A stretch of 54,427 nucleotides of DNA from Actinomycetes bacterium. Lineage in GTDB: Bacteria; Actinomycetota; Actinomycetes; Actinomycetales; Microbacteriaceae. Shown in pieces: positions 16,824-25,164 of this stretch. Each line of letters starts with the position of its first letter. The first letter of the stretch is position 1. Position numbers and translations under genes: made by a program. The DNA is taken from the NCBI GenBank assembly GCA_023431405.1, contig JAEYVZ010000046.1, positions 1 through 54,427 of the forward strand, given 5' to 3'. The notes under the pieces are model-generated. The model worked only from the letters and a program-made list of their open reading frames with translations. It searched no databases and was not told where the DNA came from.

Positions 16824-18449
16824 TCAGACCATGACGGCCCGGGTGTTCGGCACGCAGTGGGTCATCTGCAGGCCGGTGACATCCCGGGGACCGTTGTTGC
16901 CCAGGTTCTCCAGCCGTTCGAGCTCCTCGTCGGTGAGGGTCTGGGTCGCGAGCGGCCCCAGGTCCTTGATCTCGGCGAGACCGATGCCGAGGCCGTCGCC
17001 GACCCGTCGCCCCAGGTCGTCGTCGATCATGTAGAAGTGCCAGAGCATCCGCTCCTGCACCGCTCGCGCCGCCTGCGAGACGACGTCGACGAAGTTGCGC
17101 ACCAGGTCGTCGCGCTCCCAGTCCTCCATCAGCGTGTATCGCTGGCCGGCCTGCAGGTAGTCGTTCGTCCGCGGGATCCGCTTGCGCGTCAGCCTCCCGA
17201 CGATCTCCGGGCCCTGCTCCTCGTGGGCCGGGGGCGGCGCCTCGCTCAGGCCGCCCGTGATCGACGGCTCGTAGTTGACGTGCGGGTTCTCGCCCCCGGC
17301 ATCCTGGTGGTACGCCATCTGCCCGTCGCGCAGGTTCGTCGCCACCCGGACGTGCTTCGGGGCGTTCACCGGGAGCTGCAGGTAGTTCGGCCCCACGCGG
17401 TAGCGCTGGGTGTCGGAGTACGAGAAGGTACGGCCGACCAGCATCTTGTCGTCGGAGAAATCGAGTCCGTCGACCAGCACGCCCGTGCCGAAGGAGATCT
17501 GCTCGTTCTCGGCGAAGAAGTTCGACACGTTGCGATCGAGCACCATCTTCCCGATGGGCCTCGGCGGGAACTCGTTCTCGGGCCACACCTTGGTGTCGTC
17601 GAGCGGATCGAAGTCGAGCTCGGGGTGGTCGTGGTCGTCCATCATCTGCACGCGCAGCTCCCACTCGGGGAACTCGCCGCGCTCGATCGCCTCGTACAGG
17701 TCGCGGGAGGCGTGACCGAGATCGTTCGCCTGCACCGCCGCGGCATCCGCCTCGGTCATCGAGCTGACGCCGGCCGACGGCATCCAGTGGTACTTCACCA
17801 GCTTCGTCTCGCCCTGCCCGTTGACCCACTTGTAGGTGTTCACCCCGAACCCCTGCTGCGTGCGGTAGTTGGCGGGGATGCCGCGAGGGCTGAACAGGTT
17901 GACCAGCATGTGCATCGACTCGGGGGTCTGCGACATGAAGTCGAAGATGCGGGCGGGCTCCTGACGGAAGGTGACCGGGTCGGGCTTGAGCGAGTGGATG
18001 ACGTCGGGGAACTTGATCGCATCGCGGATGAAGAAGACGCCGAGATTGTTGCCGACGAGGTCCCAGTTGCCGTCTTCGGTGTAGAACTTCACCGCGAAAC
18101 CCCGAGGGTCGCGGGCGGTCTCCGAGGAGTCCCTGCCGCCGATGACGGTCGAGAAGCGCACCGCGAGATCGGTGCGCTTGCCGGGCTGCTGGAAGAGCTT
18201 CGCCCGCGTGTAGCGCGAGATGGGCTCGTCTCCCCACATCCCGGTCGCCTCGAAATACCCGAACGCGACGAAGCCGCGCGCGTGCACGACGCGCTCGGGG
18301 ATGCGCTCGCGGTCGAAGTGGCTGATCTTCTCCAGGAAGTGGTAGTTCTCGAGCGTCGCCGGGCCCCGCGCTCCCACGGTGCGCTGGTTCTGGTTGTCGA
18401 AGACGGGGTGCCCCTGCCGCGTCGTGAGCTGAGGTTCGGGGTCGGTCAT
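16824..18449 (-). CDS. katA: Monofunctional haem catalase
   Basis: Converts hydrogen peroxide to water and oxygen. The 541-residue protein has the catalytic histidine in RVVHARG (H56), the distal asparagine in GNNLGVFFIRD (about N129), and the proximal haem tyrosine in FSYSDTQRYRVGPNY (Y344). NADPH-type small-subunit catalase features are complete, with a C-terminal helical tail ending THCVPNTRAVMV. The gene is followed by a terminator and then the cysteine-cluster regulator and cydABDC. An inverted repeat (GCACGCC/GGCGTGC) lies 34-54 bases upstream of the start. Confidence 0.96.
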   Translation of the reverse strand: MTDPEPQLTTRQGHPVFDNQNQRTVGARGPATLENYHFLEKISHFDRERIPERVVHARGFVAFGYFEATGMWGDEPISRYTRAKLFQQPGKRTDLAVRFSTVIGGRDSSETARDPRGFAVKFYTEDGNWDLVGNNLGVFFIRDAIKFPDVIHSLKPDPVTFRQEPARIFDFMSQTPESMHMLVNLFSPRGIPANYRTQQGFGVNTYKWVNGQGETKLVKYHWMPSAGVSSMTEADAAAVQANDLGHASRDLYEAIERGEFPEWELRVQMMDDHDHPELDFDPLDDTKVWPENEFPPRPIGKMVLDRNVSNFFAENEQISFGTGVLVDGLDFSDDKMLVGRTFSYSDTQRYRVGPNYLQLPVNAPKHVRVATNLRDGQMAYHQDAGGENPHVNYEPSITGGLSEAPPPAHEEQGPEIVGRLTRKRIPRTNDYLQAGQRYTLMEDWERDDLVRNFVDVVSQAARAVQERMLWHFYMIDDDLGRRVGDGLGIGLAEIKDLGPLATQTLTDEELERLENLGNNGPRDVTGLQMTHCVPNTRAVMV

Positions 18450-18482
18450 CGCGTGTGCTCCGTTCCGGCGCGCCGGTCGGCG

Positions 18483-18503
18483 GCACGCCTCGTGGTGGCG
18501 TGC
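18483..18503 (-). promoter_or_regulatory. Inverted repeat upstream of katA
   Basis: GCACGCC (18483-18489) and GGCGTGC (18497-18503) flank a seven-base spacer, just downstream on the minus strand of a TAACGT -10-like box. It could be an operator or a leader hairpin; no regulator is assigned. Confidence 0.35.
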
Positions 18504-18604
18504 ACGTTACCGACCGACGCGACGGATTCCAGGGGGCTTGCGGATCGCGCGCGAACCGCTAGTGCCCGACCAGGCCCCGTCAGGCCGGAACCGGCTCCCC
18601 GAGA

Positions 18605-19633
18605 TCAGCCTCGCGTGGACTGCCACCCCAGATGCGGGGCGACGTGCTTCGCGAACGACTCGACGATGCGGAGGTTGAACTCCACGCCCAGCTGGCTGGG
18701 GATCGTGAGCATGAGCGTGTCGGCCGACATCACCGCGGCGTCCTGTCGCAGCTGCTCGACGAGCACGTCGGGCGCGGCTGCGTAGGTCTTGCCGAACGTG
18801 GAGCGGAACCCGTCGATGTAGCCGATGCCGTCGCCTTCGGCCGCATGTCCGAAGTACAGCTCGTCTTCGGCGGTGGTGATGGGGAAGACGGAACGGCTCA
18901 CCGAGGTGCGCGGGGTGCCCGCATGCCCCGCGTCGCGCCAGGCGGCGCGGAACAGGTCGAGCTGCTCGGCCTGCAGGATGTCGAAGGGGCGTCCGTCGGC
19001 CTCGGTCACGAGCGTCGACGACATGAGGTTGACGCCCTGGCGTCCCGCCCATTCGGCCGTCTCACGCGTGCCCGCGCCCCACCAGATGCGGGAGCGGAGC
19101 CCCTCGGAGTGCGGTTCGATGCGCTGCCCGCCCCGGCCTCCGCCGAACGGGCTCTGCGGGTCGCGCTCCGCGAGCGGCTCGCCGTCGATCGCTCGGAGGA
19201 ACAGCTCGAACTTCTCACGGGCCATGTCGGCGCCGCGGGGGTCGGTGGAGCCGGTGTAGCCGAAGGCCTCGTAGCCGCGCACGACCGTCTCGGGTGACCC
19301 GCGGCTCACGCCGAGCGCGAGCCGGCCACCCGACAGCAGGTCGACGGCCGCGGCCTCCTCGGCGAGGTAGAGCGGGTTCTCGTAACGCATGTCGATGACG
19401 CCGGTGCCCATCTCGATGCGCTCTGTCGTGGCCGCGATCGCCGCGAGCAGCGGCATGGGCGAGGCCTGCTGGCGGGCGAAGTGGTGCACACGGAAGTACA
19501 CGCCGTTGACGCCGAGGTCGTCCATGCCCTGGGCGAGGTCGACGGCCTGGCGCATCGAGTCCTGCGCGGTGAGTTCGCGGCCCTGGCCGAGCGGTCCGTA
19601 GTGGCCGAAGGAGAGCGTTCCGAAGCGTTGCAT
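18605..19633 (-). CDS. LLM class flavin-dependent oxidoreductase
   Basis: Luciferase-like monooxygenase of 342 residues from the ATG at 19633 (MQRFGTLSFGHYGP). An earlier in-frame ATG at 19696 would add 21 polar residues with no family support. The barrel signatures are present: FRVHHFARQQASPMPLL near the N-terminus, IEMGTGVIDMRYENPLYLAEE, and LSGGRLALGVSRGSPE. Such proteins bind FMN or F420; the substrate is unknown. It is a single gene, divergent from the aldo/keto reductase. Confidence 0.87.
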   Translation of the reverse strand: MQRFGTLSFGHYGPLGQGRELTAQDSMRQAVDLAQGMDDLGVNGVYFRVHHFARQQASPMPLLAAIAATTERIEMGTGVIDMRYENPLYLAEEAAAVDLLSGGRLALGVSRGSPETVVRGYEAFGYTGSTDPRGADMAREKFELFLRAIDGEPLAERDPQSPFGGGRGGQRIEPHSEGLRSRIWWGAGTRETAEWAGRQGVNLMSSTLVTEADGRPFDILQAEQLDLFRAAWRDAGHAGTPRTSVSRSVFPITTAEDELYFGHAAEGDGIGYIDGFRSTFGKTYAAAPDVLVEQLRQDAAVMSADTLMLTIPSQLGVEFNLRIVESFAKHVAPHLGWQSTRG

Positions 19634-19752
19634 GACGGGAGAAACGTTACGCCGACCGGATTCATTCCGCTGAATGGATGCCGAGGATCGATGCACGGCA
19701 GAGATGCGGCGCGCGGTTGACGCAGGCGGCCCGACCCCCTTCCGCGCGTCGG

Positions 19753-19758
19753 TAGTCT
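19753..19758 (+). promoter_or_regulatory. Leaderless -10 box (aldo/keto reductase)
   Basis: TAGTCT exactly six bases before the ATG at 19765, the same box as at the PAP2 gene. Confidence 0.6.
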
Positions 19759-19764
19759 CGCGGT

Positions 19765-20724
19765 ATGCCCCGCATCGGAAACAGTGACCTCGACGTCTTC
19801 CCCCTCGCCCTCGGCGGCAACGTCTTCGGCTGGACCGCCGACCGCGACGAGTCGTTCGCCGTGCTCGACGCCTTCCGCGCAGGCGGCGGCGATTTCATCG
19901 ACACCGCCGACTCCTACAGCGCGTGGGTCCCCGGTCATCGAGGAGGCGAGAGCGAGACCATCATCGGCGAGTGGATCGCCGCGCGCGGCCTGCGGCCCGG
20001 CGACGACGTCGTCGTGGCCACCAAGGTCAGCCAGCATCCTGAGTTCCGCGGGCTCTCGGCATCCACCGTGCGCGGCGCCGCAGAGGCGTCCCTGCGACGC
20101 CTGGGGGTCGAGGCGATCGATCTCTACTATGCGCACTTCGACGACGCCGAGACCCCGCTGGAGGAGACGGTCGCCGCGTTCGGGCAGCTCGTCTCCGACG
20201 GACTCGTGCGGTACACGGCCGTCTCGAACTACTCGGCCGACCGCATCCGCGAGTGGGTGCGCATCGCCCGCGAGCTCGGTGTCGCCGAGCCGGTCGCCGT
20301 GCAGCCGCACTACAACCTCGTCCACCGCGAGATCGAGGCCGACATCCTTCCCGCCGCGCGTGAGCTCGGCCTCGGGATCGTGCCCTACTTCGCGCTCGCG
20401 AAGGGTTTCCTCACCGGCAAGTACCGCTCGCCCGAGGCGGAAGGACAGCCGTCGCCGCGCGCCAAGGCGGCCGCCGCCTACGCCACGCCGCAGGGTCTCC
20501 TCATCCTCGACGCGATGGAGCGCATCGGCGAGCGGCACGGCGTCTCGATGGCGGCCGTCGCCCTCGGCTGGCTGCGCTCGAAGCCCGGCCTCGTCGCCCC
20601 GATCGCCTCGGCGTCGAAGGTGTCGCAGGTCGCCGATCTCCTCGACGGCGCGCGCGTGGAGCTCACCGCCGACGAGGTCGCCGATCTCGACGAGATCTCG
20701 GAGTGGACGCCCGCCGACATGTGA
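19765..20724 (+). CDS. Aldo/keto reductase
   Basis: NADPH-dependent carbonyl reductase of the (beta/alpha)8 AKR superfamily, 319 residues. The catalytic tetrad is complete: D46 and Y51 in FIDTADSYS, K87 in VVVATKV, and H124 in YYAHFDD. The C-terminal VAPIASASKVSQVADLL segment binds the cofactor phosphate. The natural substrate is not visible. It is preceded by a leaderless promoter and followed 82 bases later by the methyltransferase. Confidence 0.93.
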   Translation: MPRIGNSDLDVFPLALGGNVFGWTADRDESFAVLDAFRAGGGDFIDTADSYSAWVPGHRGGESETIIGEWIAARGLRPGDDVVVATKVSQHPEFRGLSASTVRGAAEASLRRLGVEAIDLYYAHFDDAETPLEETVAAFGQLVSDGLVRYTAVSNYSADRIREWVRIARELGVAEPVAVQPHYNLVHREIEADILPAARELGLGIVPYFALAKGFLTGKYRSPEAEGQPSPRAKAAAAYATPQGLLILDAMERIGERHGVSMAAVALGWLRSKPGLVAPIASASKVSQVADLLDGARVELTADEVADLDEISEWTPADM

Positions 20725-20806
20725 CGGAACGTGCGCGCGCGTCTTCGCTCCGGAGCTGTTCTGTCATGAAGCGTCCGACCGTTCGCGCGTGGTCCAAGAT
20801 GGGCTG

Positions 20807-21607
20807 ATGGCCGACGAGTACACCCACGGGCACCACGAGAGCGTGCTCCGTGTGCACCGGCGCCGCACGGTGGAGAATTCCGCGGCGTACCTGCTTCCCG
20901 AGCTCGCCCCCGGAACCTCGGTTCTCGATGTGGGGGCAGGTCCTGGCACCATCAGCGTCGACCTCGCGCGCATCGTCGCCCCCGGTGTCGTGCACGCCAT
21001 CGACGCGTCGGCCGACGTCGTCGCCCATGCCGAGGCCGATCGCGTCGCCGCGGGGGTCGAGAACCTCTCGTACGCCGTCGACGACGCCTACGCCCTCTCA
21101 TCTCCCGACGACACGTGGGACGTCGTGCATTCCCACCAGGTGCTGCAGCACCTGACCCGGCCCGTCGACGCCCTGCGCGAGTTCCGCAGGGTCGTCGCCC
21201 CCGGCGGCGTCGTCGCCGTGCGCGATGTCGACTACGAGGGCACCATCTGGTGGCCCCGCATCCCCGGTCTCGACGAGTGGCGCGAGGTCTACCTCGCCGC
21301 GCACCGCGGCACCAGCGGCGACCCGGCGGCGGGTCGGCAGCTCAAGTCCTGGGCGCGGGCGGCAGGGTTCGCCGACGTCCGCTCATCGGCATCCCTCTGG
21401 CTGTTCGAGACGCCGGAGGCCCGCGACTGGTGGGGCGGTGCATGGGCGGAGCGAGCGCTCCACTCCTCGTTCGCCGAAAACGTGCTCCGGCTCGGGATCG
21501 CCGATCGTGCCGCGCTCGAGCGCATCAGCGCGGCATGGCTCGAATGGGCCGCGAGCGAAGACGGCTGGTTCCTCATGCCGCACGGCGAGGTGCTCGCGAG
21601 GGGATGA
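20807..21607 (+). CDS. Class I SAM-dependent methyltransferase
   Basis: 266-residue methyltransferase. Motif I is VLDVGAGPG at residues 39-47, followed by an acidic residue in the HAIDAS strand that binds the SAM ribose, the DTWDVVHSHQVLQHL motif, and LREFRRVVAPGGVVAVRD (motif III). It resembles UbiE/COQ5-like small-molecule methyltransferases; the acceptor is unknown. The ATG at 20807 has a CAAGAT box six bases upstream, so a leaderless start is plausible. Confidence 0.9.
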   Translation: MADEYTHGHHESVLRVHRRRTVENSAAYLLPELAPGTSVLDVGAGPGTISVDLARIVAPGVVHAIDASADVVAHAEADRVAAGVENLSYAVDDAYALSSPDDTWDVVHSHQVLQHLTRPVDALREFRRVVAPGGVVAVRDVDYEGTIWWPRIPGLDEWREVYLAAHRGTSGDPAAGRQLKSWARAAGFADVRSSASLWLFETPEARDWWGGAWAERALHSSFAENVLRLGIADRAALERISAAWLEWAASEDGWFLMPHGEVLARG

Positions 21608-21611
21608 CCGG

Positions 21612-21617
21612 TACGCT
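21612..21617 (+). promoter_or_regulatory. Leaderless -10 box (acetyltransferase)
   Basis: TACGCT exactly six bases before the GTG at 21624; it supports this GTG over other starts in a long open frame. Confidence 0.55.
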
Positions 21618-21623
21618 CGCGGG

Positions 21624-22157
21624 GTGACGAATCCCACGGCATCCGCGTCTTCTCCGGGCCCCGCGACGCCCCTGGCCGATGGCGCCGTGGTGCGCGCGGC
21701 GCAACCGGGCGACGAGGCCGGCATCCTCCGGCTCATCCACGCGCTCGCGGTGTACGAGCGCGAACCGGATGCCGTGGAGAAAACGCTCGACGGCCTCGCC
21801 GCGAGCCTGTTCGGACCACAGCCTCAGGTGTTCGCCCATGTGGTGGAGCGAGAGGGGCGGGTCGTCGGGATCGCGGTCTGGTTCGTCACCTACTCGACCT
21901 GGACCGGACGTCACGGCATCTGGCTCGAAGACCTCTACGTCGATGAGTCGGAGCGGGGTCGCGGGTACGGGAAGGCGCTCATGTGCGCCCTCGCGGACGT
22001 CTGCGTGACGCGCGGGTACGGGCGCTTCGAGTGGACCGTGCTCGACTGGAACGCCCCGTCGATCGCGTTCTACCGCGCGATCGGCGCGGTGGCGATGGAC
22101 GAGTGGACCACGCAGCGGCTCACGGGCGACGCGCTGGTGCGGCTCGCTCGCCGCTGA
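21624..22157 (+). CDS. GNAT family N-acetyltransferase (diamine type)
   Basis: 177-residue acetyltransferase starting at GTG 21624. The acetyl-CoA loop is RGRGYGKAL at residues 111-119. The order of segments (VRAAQPGDEAGILRLI, FVTYSTWTGRHGIWLEDLYV, WTVLDWNAPSIAFYRAIGA) is that of the spermidine/spermine or diamine acetyltransferase group, so a polyamine or similar amine is a fair guess. It is a short single-gene unit between the methyltransferase and the nuclease. Confidence 0.87.
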   Translation: MTNPTASASSPGPATPLADGAVVRAAQPGDEAGILRLIHALAVYEREPDAVEKTLDGLAASLFGPQPQVFAHVVEREGRVVGIAVWFVTYSTWTGRHGIWLEDLYVDESERGRGYGKALMCALADVCVTRGYGRFEWTVLDWNAPSIAFYRAIGAVAMDEWTTQRLTGDALVRLARR

Positions 22158-22186
22158 CCCCCGAGACGGCGGCCCCCGTGTCTGCG

Positions 22187-22192
22187 TACGAT
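22187..22192 (+). promoter_or_regulatory. -10 box of the bifunctional nuclease gene
   Basis: TACGAT followed about 7 bases later by a short leader with the ribosome site GGAGGTGGGAG just before the ATG at 22215. Unlike its neighbours this gene has a led mRNA. Confidence 0.45.
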
Positions 22193-22214
22193 GTGCGCAG
22201 ATCGGAGGTGGGAG

Positions 22215-22706
22215 ATGGTCCAGGTTCGCGTCGCAGGCGTCGCGCTCGACGGCGCGGGCCAGCATGTCATCCTCCTCAAACCTCTCGCGGGCCTTCCCGG
22301 TGACGACCGTGTGCTGCCGATCTGGATCGGCGCGCAGGAGGCCACCAGCATCCTCATCGCGGTCGAAGGCGCCACGACACCGAGGCCGCTGGCGCACGAT
22401 CTCATCCGCGCGCTCCTCGAAGAGCTCGGCGCGGTCGTGGAGCGCGTGGAGGTGACCCGCATCGAAGACGGCACCTACTACGCCGAGATCCAGATGATGT
22501 CGGGCGGTGCCGTGCACGTCGTCGACGCACGGCCCTCGGATGCCGTCGCTGTCGCCAGCCGCACCGGCGCACCCCTGTTCGTCGCCGACGACGTGCTGGA
22601 GGAGGCCGGCGTCCCCGGCCTCATCGTCCAGGGAGAGGAGGAGGAGGCGGTCGAGGAGTTCCACCGCTTCCTCGAAGACGTCGACCCCGACGACTTCCGC
22701 GAATGA
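22215..22706 (+). CDS. Bifunctional nuclease (BFN/DUF151) family protein
   Basis: 163-residue member of the DUF151 family. Signature segments are VILLKPLAGLPGDDRVLPIWIGAQE-type residues near 19-40, ALLEELGAVVERVEV and VDARPSDAVAVASRTGAPLFV. Plant and thermophile relatives degrade DNA and RNA, but activity of actinobacterial members is not established. The C-terminus is Glu-rich. The start has a strong ribosome site. The last 16 bases of coding sequence are duplicated right after the stop. Confidence 0.9.
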   Translation: MVQVRVAGVALDGAGQHVILLKPLAGLPGDDRVLPIWIGAQEATSILIAVEGATTPRPLAHDLIRALLEELGAVVERVEVTRIEDGTYYAEIQMMSGGAVHVVDARPSDAVAVASRTGAPLFVADDVLEEAGVPGLIVQGEEEEAVEEFHRFLEDVDPDDFRE

Positions 22707-22720
22707 CGACTTCCGCGAAT
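22689..22720 (+). repeat. 16-bp tandem duplication at a gene end
   Basis: GACGACTTCCGCGAAT occurs at 22689-22704 and again at 22705-22720, followed by GACGA. The first copy encodes the nuclease C-terminus DDFRE; the second lies beyond the stop. Confidence 0.95.
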
Positions 22721-22741
22721 GACGATGTCGGCGCCGCGGCG

Positions 22742-22747
22742 TACCGT
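22742..22747 (+). promoter_or_regulatory. Leaderless -10 box (cyclase-like gene)
   Basis: TACCGT exactly six bases before the ATG at 22754; it favours this start over the ATG at 22703 in the preceding duplication. Confidence 0.55.
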
Positions 22748-22753
22748 GTGCCC

Positions 22754-23716
22754 ATGACCTCCTCCGAGACGCTCGAGTGGCTGCGGGATTCCGACCCGAT
22801 GCTGCGCTGGCAGGTCGAGCGCGACCTGCTCGACGCGCCCGAACAGGTGTGGCGCCAGACGCGGGCACGCGTCGCCACGGAAGGGGCGGGCGCCGCGCTG
22901 CTGTCTCACCAGGACGCCGATGGGCAATGGGCGGGCGGAGCGTTCTTCCCCGCCGACATGACCGAGCAGCCGCCCCAGAACGAGCAGCCCTACACCGCGA
23001 CCACCTGGACGCTCACGAGCCTGCGCGAGGGTGGACTCGACGCGGCAGCACTCGACGGGACGGCGGAGCTGCTGCGTCGCAACTGCCGGTGGGAGTACGA
23101 CGACCTTCCCTACTGGGACGGTGAGGTCGATGTCTGCATCAACGCGATGACCCTCGCCAACGGCGCCTGGCTCGGGCTCGACATGTCGGCCCTCGCGAGG
23201 TGGTTCATCGACCATGCGATGGAAGACGGCGGATGGAACTGTGAGTGGGTGGAGGGATCGGTGCGCTCGTCGTTCCACTCCACGATCAACGCCGTCCGCG
23301 GACTCCTCGCGTACGAGCAGCTCACGGGCGACACGAGCGTACGAGAGGCGCGCCACCGCGGCGAGGAGTATCTCCTCAGCCGCCGCCTCCGGTACCGGCT
23401 CACGACCGGCGAACGGGTCGGGCCGTGGGCGGATCTCATCGTCGTGCCCTATCGGGCGCCGTTCACGCTGCTGAAGGCGGTCGATCACATCACCGACTCG
23501 GCGGTGTGGGACGGCACGCCACCCGACCAGCGGGCGGCCGAAGCCGTCGAACGCCTGCGGTCGGCCCGCGGGGAAGACGGTCGCTGGGTGCAGGGGTGGA
23601 AGTTCGGCGGCGACACGTGGATCGCGCACGACGTCGAGCCGGGTGAGCCCTCGAAGTGGGTGACGTTCCTCGCCGAGCGCGCTCTGCGCCGCTGGGATGC
23701 CGCCGCCCGGCCGTGA
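22754..23716 (+). CDS. Squalene cyclase-like alpha/alpha-toroid protein
   Basis: 320-residue soluble protein with helical repeats like the prenyltransferase/squalene cyclase fold. QW-type turns are visible: DADGQWAGGAFF near residue 56, EDGGWNCEW near 156 and EDGRWVQGWKFGG near 275. It has no membrane segment and lacks the DxDD protonation motif, so terpene cyclase activity is unlikely. Function is unknown; such proteins are common single genes in actinomycetes. The start is set by a leaderless promoter. Confidence 0.72.
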   Translation: MTSSETLEWLRDSDPMLRWQVERDLLDAPEQVWRQTRARVATEGAGAALLSHQDADGQWAGGAFFPADMTEQPPQNEQPYTATTWTLTSLREGGLDAAALDGTAELLRRNCRWEYDDLPYWDGEVDVCINAMTLANGAWLGLDMSALARWFIDHAMEDGGWNCEWVEGSVRSSFHSTINAVRGLLAYEQLTGDTSVREARHRGEEYLLSRRLRYRLTTGERVGPWADLIVVPYRAPFTLLKAVDHITDSAVWDGTPPDQRAAEAVERLRSARGEDGRWVQGWKFGGDTWIAHDVEPGEPSKWVTFLAERALRRWDAAARP

Positions 23717-23796
23717 CGGGCGTAACACGACGACACCGCGAATAGGCCGACGAGACCCCCCGGGCCGAAGATGACTGTCGACACGAAGGGACGGTC

Positions 23797-25164
23797 ATGG
23801 CGGGCAGAGGGTTCACGACGCGGCAGGTGCACGAGCGCGGACGGATCGGCTCGTCGACCCCGCGCGCGACGCCGATCTACCTCACCGCGGGCTTCAGCTT
23901 CGACGAGTACGAGGCCGCCGAGGCGCATTTCGGTGCCGGTGAGGGATACGCGTACACGCGCATCGGAAACCCCACGATCGACGCGGTCGAAGGCGCCATC
24001 GCCTCGCTGGAGGGCGGCACGCAGGCCCTCCTGCTCGCAAGCGGTCAGGCGGCGACGTCGGTCGCGCTGCTCACGCTCGCCGGGGCCGGCGACCACCTCG
24101 TCGTCTCGCGCCACATCTACGAGGGCACGAGAGGGCTCATCGTCGACAACCTCGCCCGCTTCGGCATCACCGCCGACTTCGTCGACGACATCGACGACCC
24201 CGCGGCGTGGGAGGCGGCCATCGGGCCGCGCACGACGGCCCTCTTCGCGGAGTCGATCTCCAACGCCACCAACCGGATCCTCGACATCGCCGCGGTGTCC
24301 GCCGTCGGGCGACGCCACGGCATCCCTCTCGTCGTCGACAACACGTTCGCCACCCCGTATCTCCTCCGACCCATCGAGCACGGTGCGGACGTCGTCGTGC
24401 ACTCGGCCAGCAAGTTCCTCGCCGGGCAGGGAGCCGTGATCGGGGGTGTGATCGTCGACAGCGGCCGCTTCGACGCCGCCGCATCCGCCGAGCGTCTGCC
24501 GCACCTCGTCGCGCCCGGGCGTGGCGGCGCGCCGAGCGTCGCCGACCGCGCCGGCGGCGATGCGCGCATCGCCTACGCACGCGAGACGGTGGCGCCGAGG
24601 CTGGGACCGACCCTGTCGCCGCTGACCGCCTTCCTGATCGGACAGGGGATCGAGACCCTGAGCCTGCGCGTGGAACGGCAGTCGGCGAACGCCCTGGCCA
24701 TCGCACGCTGGCTGGAGGGCCACCCGGCGATCGCGTCGGTCGACTACGCCGGGCTCCCCTCGCACCGCGATCACGCTCGGGCCGCCGAGCTCCTCCCCGA
24801 CGGGTATGGCTCGGTCTTCACCTTCACGGTCGCCGGTGCCGAGGGCGAGGCGCGCCGCGTCGTCGAAGCCCTCGACGTGTTCACCCATATGACCCACCTG
24901 GGCGATGTGCGGTCGCTCATCCTGCATCCGGCATCGACGAGTCACGTGCACGCGACGCCGGAGGAGCGCGCCGCGGTGGGGGTGTTCCCGGGAACGCTGC
25001 GCATCTCCGTCGGCATCGAAGACGTCGCCGATCTCATCGCCGATCTCGACCGAGCGCTGTCGCCGCTCGTGGCCGCGACGGCGGCCGACGCGGGGGTCGC
25101 GCCCGCGGTCGAGGGTGAGGAGAGCGGGTCGAGCGCGCCCACGTCTGTGGCGGTCTCGGTATGA
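23797..25164 (+). CDS. PLP-dependent O-acylhomoserine sulfhydrylase-like enzyme
   Basis: 455-residue enzyme of the Cys/Met-metabolism PLP family, closest in layout to O-acetylhomoserine sulfhydrylase (MetY). The Schiff-base lysine is K206 in VVHSASKFLAGQG, with the cofactor aspartate in IPLVVDNTFATP and the substrate loop AYTRIGNPTIDAVE near residue 52. The C-terminal 35 residues are a low-complexity Ala/Glu/Ser tail. Its stop overlaps the start of the FMN monooxygenase by four bases, suggesting that both serve sulfur assimilation. Cystathionine gamma-synthase or lyase activity cannot be excluded. Confidence 0.87.
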   Translation: MAGRGFTTRQVHERGRIGSSTPRATPIYLTAGFSFDEYEAAEAHFGAGEGYAYTRIGNPTIDAVEGAIASLEGGTQALLLASGQAATSVALLTLAGAGDHLVVSRHIYEGTRGLIVDNLARFGITADFVDDIDDPAAWEAAIGPRTTALFAESISNATNRILDIAAVSAVGRRHGIPLVVDNTFATPYLLRPIEHGADVVVHSASKFLAGQGAVIGGVIVDSGRFDAAASAERLPHLVAPGRGGAPSVADRAGGDARIAYARETVAPRLGPTLSPLTAFLIGQGIETLSLRVERQSANALAIARWLEGHPAIASVDYAGLPSHRDHARAAELLPDGYGSVFTFTVAGAEGEARRVVEALDVFTHMTHLGDVRSLILHPASTSHVHATPEERAAVGVFPGTLRISVGIEDVADLIADLDRALSPLVAATAADAGVAPAVEGEESGSSAPTSVAVSV

